Below are positions 60,551-64,000 of a stretch of DNA of 64,000 bases, piece after piece. The position numbers and the translations under genes are program-made. This DNA comes from an uncultured bacterium (GTDB lineage: Bacteria > Bacillota > Clostridia > Oscillospirales > Acutalibacteraceae). The notes under the pieces were generated by a model. It was given only the letters and a program-made list of their open reading frames with translations, did no database searches and was not told the DNA's origin. Numbering within the stretch: the first letter of the stretch is position 1; the number at the start of each line of letters is the position of its first letter. The stretch is taken from assembly GCA_949283655.1 (NCBI GenBank), contig CASDTH010000035.1, positions 58,849 through 122,848 on the forward strand. The letters run 5' to 3'.

Positions 60551-61633
60551 TTAACCCAGCATGACCGGGCGGCCTTCCTTTGCAGATGTATAGATGGCCT
60601 CCAGAATCTGCGTCACCACAAGCGCCTGCTCCGGCTTTGTCACCACCGGTGTATCGTTTAAAATGGCATCGATCCACAGCCGTGCCTCCACATCCGCCGG
60701 GGATTGCTCCTCTCCATCATAAAAATCCACGCCGCCGGTTTCCAGATCGGGCTTCTCCACCACTTGGCAGTTGTTTTTGACGAAATTGATCCGCAGCCCG
60801 TCCATCATATCCGCGCCGCCCTTTGTGCCGCACAGCACCGTCTGTGCCTCACCTACATCCAGCGTGTTAAGCGCCCAGCTCGATTCCAGCACGATCGTCG
60901 CACCATTCTCCATCACGATATAACCAAAGGCGGAATCCTCCACCGTGTATTTTTCCGGATCCCAATCGCCCCAGGCGTTGGCCGTCTCCCGCTGGTCGCC
61001 CAGCTTTTTGTAAACGCTGCCTACCACCATTTTAGGCTTGTAGTTATCCATCATCCAAAGCGTTAAATCCAGCGCATGGGTGCCGATATCGATCAGCGGG
61101 CCGCCGCCCTGCTCATATTCATCGAGGAACACGCCCCATGTCGGCACCGCGCGGCGGCGGATGGCATGCGCCTTGGCATAGTAGATTTCGCCCAGCTCCC
61201 CGGCCTCGCACACGCGTTTCAGGTAACGCGAATCGTTTCTCTGCCGGTTTTGGTAGCCGATGGTCAGCTTTTTCCCTGTGCGCTGCGCAGCCTCCAGCAT
61301 TTTTTGCGCCTCCGAATAGGTCTTGGCCATGGGCTTTTCGCACATGACGTGCTTGCCTGCCTCAAGCGCATCCACAGTGATAAAACTATGCGAGCGGTTC
61401 GGCGTGCACACGTGCACCACGTCGATGGAGGCATCTTCCAGCAGCTCTTTATAATCCTCATACACTTTTGCCCCCGGCGCGCCGTATTCCTCCGCCGCCT
61501 TCTGCGCGCGCTCCAGCTTTAAGTCGCAAAAGGCAACCATCTCAACCTCCGGGATTTTTTTGAGCGAAGGCATGTGCTTCCCATTTGCGATGCCGCCGCA
61601 GCCGATGATGCCGATGCGTAGCTTTTTTTCCAT
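60551..61633 (-). CDS. Gfo/Idh/MocA oxidoreductase (2)
   Basis: 360 residues. Rossmann RIGIIGCGGIANGKHMPSL, CEKPMAKTYSEA (EKP motif), and GGPLIDIGTHALDLTLWMM. Distinct in sequence from the first oxidoreductase, hence probably a different oxidation or reduction step. First gene of the operon; the ATG at 61633 is preceded by GGGGGAAG. Substrate unknown. Confidence 0.92.
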   Translation of the reverse strand: MEKKLRIGIIGCGGIANGKHMPSLKKIPEVEMVAFCDLKLERAQKAAEEYGAPGAKVYEDYKELLEDASIDVVHVCTPNRSHSFITVDALEAGKHVMCEKPMAKTYSEAQKMLEAAQRTGKKLTIGYQNRQRNDSRYLKRVCEAGELGEIYYAKAHAIRRRAVPTWGVFLDEYEQGGGPLIDIGTHALDLTLWMMDNYKPKMVVGSVYKKLGDQRETANAWGDWDPEKYTVEDSAFGYIVMENGATIVLESSWALNTLDVGEAQTVLCGTKGGADMMDGLRINFVKNNCQVVEKPDLETGGVDFYDGEEQSPADVEARLWIDAILNDTPVVTKPEQALVVTQILEAIYTSAKEGRPVMLG

Positions 61634-61756
61634 AGTATGCTTCCCCCTGTTCCAATGGTTGTTTTATTTTTGCCGGCCCCAGCCACGATCCACCGCCGCA
61701 GGGCCGGTCTTATCCGGGTCTGCGTGTATCCTTTGCACACGATTCCACACGGTTTC

Positions 61757-61784
61757 ATTATAACATGACTTTATAAAAACGCAA
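61757..61784 (-). promoter_or_regulatory. Promoter of oxidoreductase/TIM-barrel operon
   Basis: On the minus strand TTGCGT (61779-61784) and TATAAT (61757-61762), spacer 16. The surrounding ~370 bases between the divergent genes hold nothing else I can support. Confidence 0.6.
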
Positions 61785-62004
61785 TCATAATTTTAAAAGC
61801 AACATCTTGTTTGATACTGAACAGATGGTCAAAAAGTGTTGTATGAATAACCAAATATTAAAAATAATTTGGTGCAATATTTTGTTAAATTCTTATATAA
61901 AACCATGATTTTAAAAAATTGCGCTAATATAGATATAGATTCTGCTTATATTCAATAAGTAATTCGAATCAAGCAGAAAAGAACGATTAGGAGGTAAAAC
62001 GGTC

Positions 62005-63309
62005 ATGAAAAAGGCAAAGAAGCTGCTCTCCGTCTTCCTTGCGGCGCTGATGGTTTTAACGGCGCTCAGCGGCGTAATGATGGCGAGCGCGGCGACGAAC
62101 GACGAAGCGACGGCAGCCGCAGCGGCGTTCAACGAGAAGGCGGCGGCGGTCGATCACTCCGGCGTGTATGAAAACATGAGCGCGAACGCTGCGCAGACAA
62201 CGAAGGACACCCTCAATGGGCTCCTTGGCCCGATCCTGACGGCCATCAACGTTGGGGAATCCATCTATTGCGATCAAACCATCTCTTCGCTGATGATTCT
62301 CCTTAACGGTGCCCTTGGAAGCTTGCTTACCAGTTTGGCACCCGCAGATTTTTCTAAGTTGGCGGCTAATGCCGGCTATACGGAAGCTGCCGCGTATATC
62401 GGAAAGCTGACAAGCTGGGATGAAGCCAATGCTGCCGACATTAAGTGGGGCATTACCCCTGGCAATTCTGAGGAATTTGTCAAGGTGTCTGGTGTTGCGT
62501 TAAATGGTATCGGCCAGCTTCTTGCTTTGGCTGGTTTGTTTGGGCTTTATGATCCACTTATAGATGTGGTGGAATCTTTCCATATTACCCAGATGCCTTC
62601 TTTTGAGGATTTAACAGCTGCCGCTACGGATTATGATGAGGAACAGTCTATCGGTTATTCGGCGATTTTTGTGCAATATTTAGTCCCCACGATCGATGCG
62701 GTTCTGGCGAATCCGATTAACGTGCTGTGCGATGCTTTGCCTGACCTGGCGAACAGCTATGAGGCACTCGTGAGCGCAATTAACGGTAGCATACTAGGTA
62801 TGTTTGGTGTCCAGCTGCCTGATTTGAATGGATTGGTATCCTCCATCGGCAGTGGCATCGGCTTTGAATTTCCGGAAATCGATGTTGACTATCTTACCAC
62901 AATGGGTGAAGCTTCTGTGGCGGAAAGCGGTACAGCAGGCGGCTACCGCATGGCGATCAACGGCAACCAGGGCATGGTGTTCGCAGCCCTCATGAACTAT
63001 GTGGGCGAAACGCTGAAGACCCCGGCCAATCAGGTTGCCCTCTCCAAGCTCATTGCCGATCAGATCGGCGCGGGTTATGGCGATGAGGTCGGCGCAATTG
63101 TTGAGGCCTCCCTCAACGGCGACGCGCTCGCCATTGCAGATGCTTCCGTCGCCCTGTGCGAATCCATTGCAGAAAACCTCGGCATCAAGGCAGAGGCAGA
63201 GCAGAGCGGTATCCTTGGTTTCTTCGCAAAGGTCATGGATTTCTTCAACCGCATTGCGCGGATGATCGTTGACCTGTTCAAATCCTTCGGTGCAAAGGTT
63301 GCCGCATAA
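62005..63309 (+). CDS. Secreted protein of unknown function
   Basis: 434 residues with a signal peptide (cleavage near MMASAATN, about residue 28) and long, mostly helical, hydrophobic-rich body. No catalytic motif recognised. The C-terminus is an amphipathic helix rich in Phe/Ile (FFAKVMDFFNRIARMIVDLF), a type of tail seen on several other exported proteins here. The ATG at 62005 has AGGAGG nine bases upstream. Monocistronic; stop followed by the terminator at 63351. Confidence 0.75.
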   Translation: MKKAKKLLSVFLAALMVLTALSGVMMASAATNDEATAAAAAFNEKAAAVDHSGVYENMSANAAQTTKDTLNGLLGPILTAINVGESIYCDQTISSLMILLNGALGSLLTSLAPADFSKLAANAGYTEAAAYIGKLTSWDEANAADIKWGITPGNSEEFVKVSGVALNGIGQLLALAGLFGLYDPLIDVVESFHITQMPSFEDLTAAATDYDEEQSIGYSAIFVQYLVPTIDAVLANPINVLCDALPDLANSYEALVSAINGSILGMFGVQLPDLNGLVSSIGSGIGFEFPEIDVDYLTTMGEASVAESGTAGGYRMAINGNQGMVFAALMNYVGETLKTPANQVALSKLIADQIGAGYGDEVGAIVEASLNGDALAIADASVALCESIAENLGIKAEAEQSGILGFFAKVMDFFNRIARMIVDLFKSFGAKVAA

Positions 63310-63350
63310 ACAAAGCAATTACCTCTTTCACTCATTCGAATAAAGTCCAC

Positions 63351-63396
63351 AAAATCAATGAGCGGGTTCTAGGGAGCCCGCCCATTGATTTTTTTA
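63351..63396 (+). terminator. Terminator after secreted protein gene
   Basis: Stem AAATCAATG-GCGGG/CCCGC-CATTGATTT followed by TTTTATT. Confidence 0.88.
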
Positions 63397-63612
63397 TTCT
63401 CCTCCCGATTGCCTTGGCCTTTCTTTCCCTTTGCGCTCCTAAACGGCTGACAGGGTAATTTCACGTCCGGTCGGGTCAAGGCCCAACCCTACCGTAGGAA
63501 CCCGGAAGGTGGTGCATGCAGGGAACGGTCTTGACCGTTCCGATCTATTTGTTTGAGCGATGCTTTCTATTTCCCGCTCAGGCCGCGGGGGCCCATCCTT
63601 TTCCCCCGGGCG
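63397..63612. other. Intergenic flank of the insertion sequence
   Basis: About 215 bases with no gene. It contains a short palindrome GGAACGGTC-TT-GACCGTTCC (63522-63541) and a GC-rich hairpin-like stretch next to the IS end. Confidence 0.6.
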
Positions 63613-64000
63613 GATTGTCAAGTGAAGTGCAACGGTTTGTGGAAAAAGAGTTCAAGAGGAGATTTCCAACCCAGGCATTTTCGCGGGCGACGATTTAGCT
63701 TATCAGTAAACAAAGCCAGAAGGGATGGAGAAAAAGGAACCTTATAGGTGTCCTTTGGAATGTATTGGCGCAGCAAACCATTGGTATTTTCGTTTGTGCC
63801 CCGTTCCCAGGGGGCATGAGGATGAGCGAAATAGAAGATTGCGTTTGGAATGATTTTTATAATATTGGCATGATTGGCAAACTCCAGGCCCCGATCCAAG
63901 GTAATGGAACGAAGCTGTCCCTTGGGCAAAGTGTCCAGCATGGATGCCATGACCCGTGCGACTTCTTCTGGTTTCTTACTTTGGCAAATACCAGTCACCA
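63613..64000. mobile_element. IS30-family insertion sequence, truncated by window end
   Basis: The IS end reads GATTGTCAAGTGAAGTGCAAC, resembling IS30-family terminal inverted repeats, and overlaps the transposase stop codon at 63618, as is common in that family. The rest of the element lies beyond the right edge, so the target-site duplication cannot be seen. Confidence 0.72.
63618..64000 (-). CDS. IS30-family transposase, partial
   Basis: C-terminal ~127 residues of a DDE transposase; the N-terminus is cut off by the window. Visible family motifs: SITLDRGLEFANH (second Asp) and FAHPHAPWERGTNENTNGLLRQYIPK (catalytic Glu in NENTN), and a C-terminal NRRPRKCLGWKSPLE. All three are classical for IS30. 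Confidence 0.92.
   Translation of the reverse strand, partial: VTGICQSKKPEEVARVMASMLDTLPKGQLRSITLDRGLEFANHANIIKIIPNAIFYFAHPHAPWERGTNENTNGLLRQYIPKDTYKVPFSPSLLALFTDKLNRRPRKCLGWKSPLELFFHKPLHFT

Overview
This is a G+C-rich bacterial chromosome segment (not measured, mid-fifties % by eye) that reads as Bacillota, class Clostridia, most like gut Oscillospiraceae/Ruminococcaceae relatives. The signs are sigma-A promoters with TTGACA/TATAAT-like boxes, AGGAGG or GAAAGGATG ribosome sites, many TTG and GTG starts, a T-box leader, a PTS with its own EI and HPr, sortase-type cell-wall anchors, a PduL-type phosphotransacylase and a lactococcin-972-type locus. No genus can be named from the sequence alone.

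Region by region. 0-5.9 kb: mostly minus-strand housekeeping genes (M24 aminopeptidase, aroQ, YqeG-like phosphatase, rpsU, rsmI, trmN6) and a leucine-rich-repeat lipoprotein. 5.9-10.5 kb: a cell-surface block with a frameshifted MFS transporter, two paralogous sortase-anchored proteins and a second LRR lipoprotein. 10.6-16.1 kb: tyrosine phosphatase, uracil-DNA glycosylase, pduL, a DUF218 protein, an AraC regulator and three tRNAs (Thr-CGT, Ser-TGA, Ser-GCT). 16.9-28.4 kb: a divergent pair of secreted enzymes (purple-acid-type phosphatase and LCAT-like esterase), an XRE regulator, a nitroreductase, a TPR/membrane pair, gdhA, a TM2 protein and prmA. 28.8-32.2 kb: a putative operon of GPH transporter, secreted phosphoesterase and PAP2 phosphatase. 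32.2-36.8 kb: an AT-richer island with a GNAT enzyme, a perfect 22-bp palindrome, gene remnants, and a lactococcin-972-like bacteriocin with its DUF1430 membrane protein and ABC ATPase. 36.8-45.2 kb: an ankyrin protein, an SDR epimerase and the T-box-controlled ilvB-ilvN-cimA-leuC-leuD operon. 45.4-56.8 kb: a carbohydrate locus with ascorbate-type EIIA, EIIB and EIIC, HAD phosphatase, two SIS-domain proteins, split transketolase, DeoR regulator, ribulose-phosphate epimerase, EI and HPr. 56.9-61.6 kb: a five-gene operon of two Gfo/Idh/MocA oxidoreductases flanking three xylose-isomerase-like TIM barrels. 62-64 kb: a secreted protein of unknown function and the end of an IS30-family insertion sequence.

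How the parts fit. The T-box operon supplies acetolactate and feeds citramalate into the isopropylmalate isomerase, giving isoleucine and leucine precursors; leuB, ilvC and ilvD are not in the window. The PTS locus looks like a self-contained import, phosphorylation and deglycation route ending in pentose phosphates, with a DeoR regulator inside it. The Gfo/Idh plus TIM-barrel operon fits an oxidise-then-cleave route for glycosides or cyclitols. The best candidates for something little described are these last two loci, the lactococcin-972 island and the pair of sortase-anchored proteins with an unrecognised shared domain. All function calls come from reading motifs; no database search was run.
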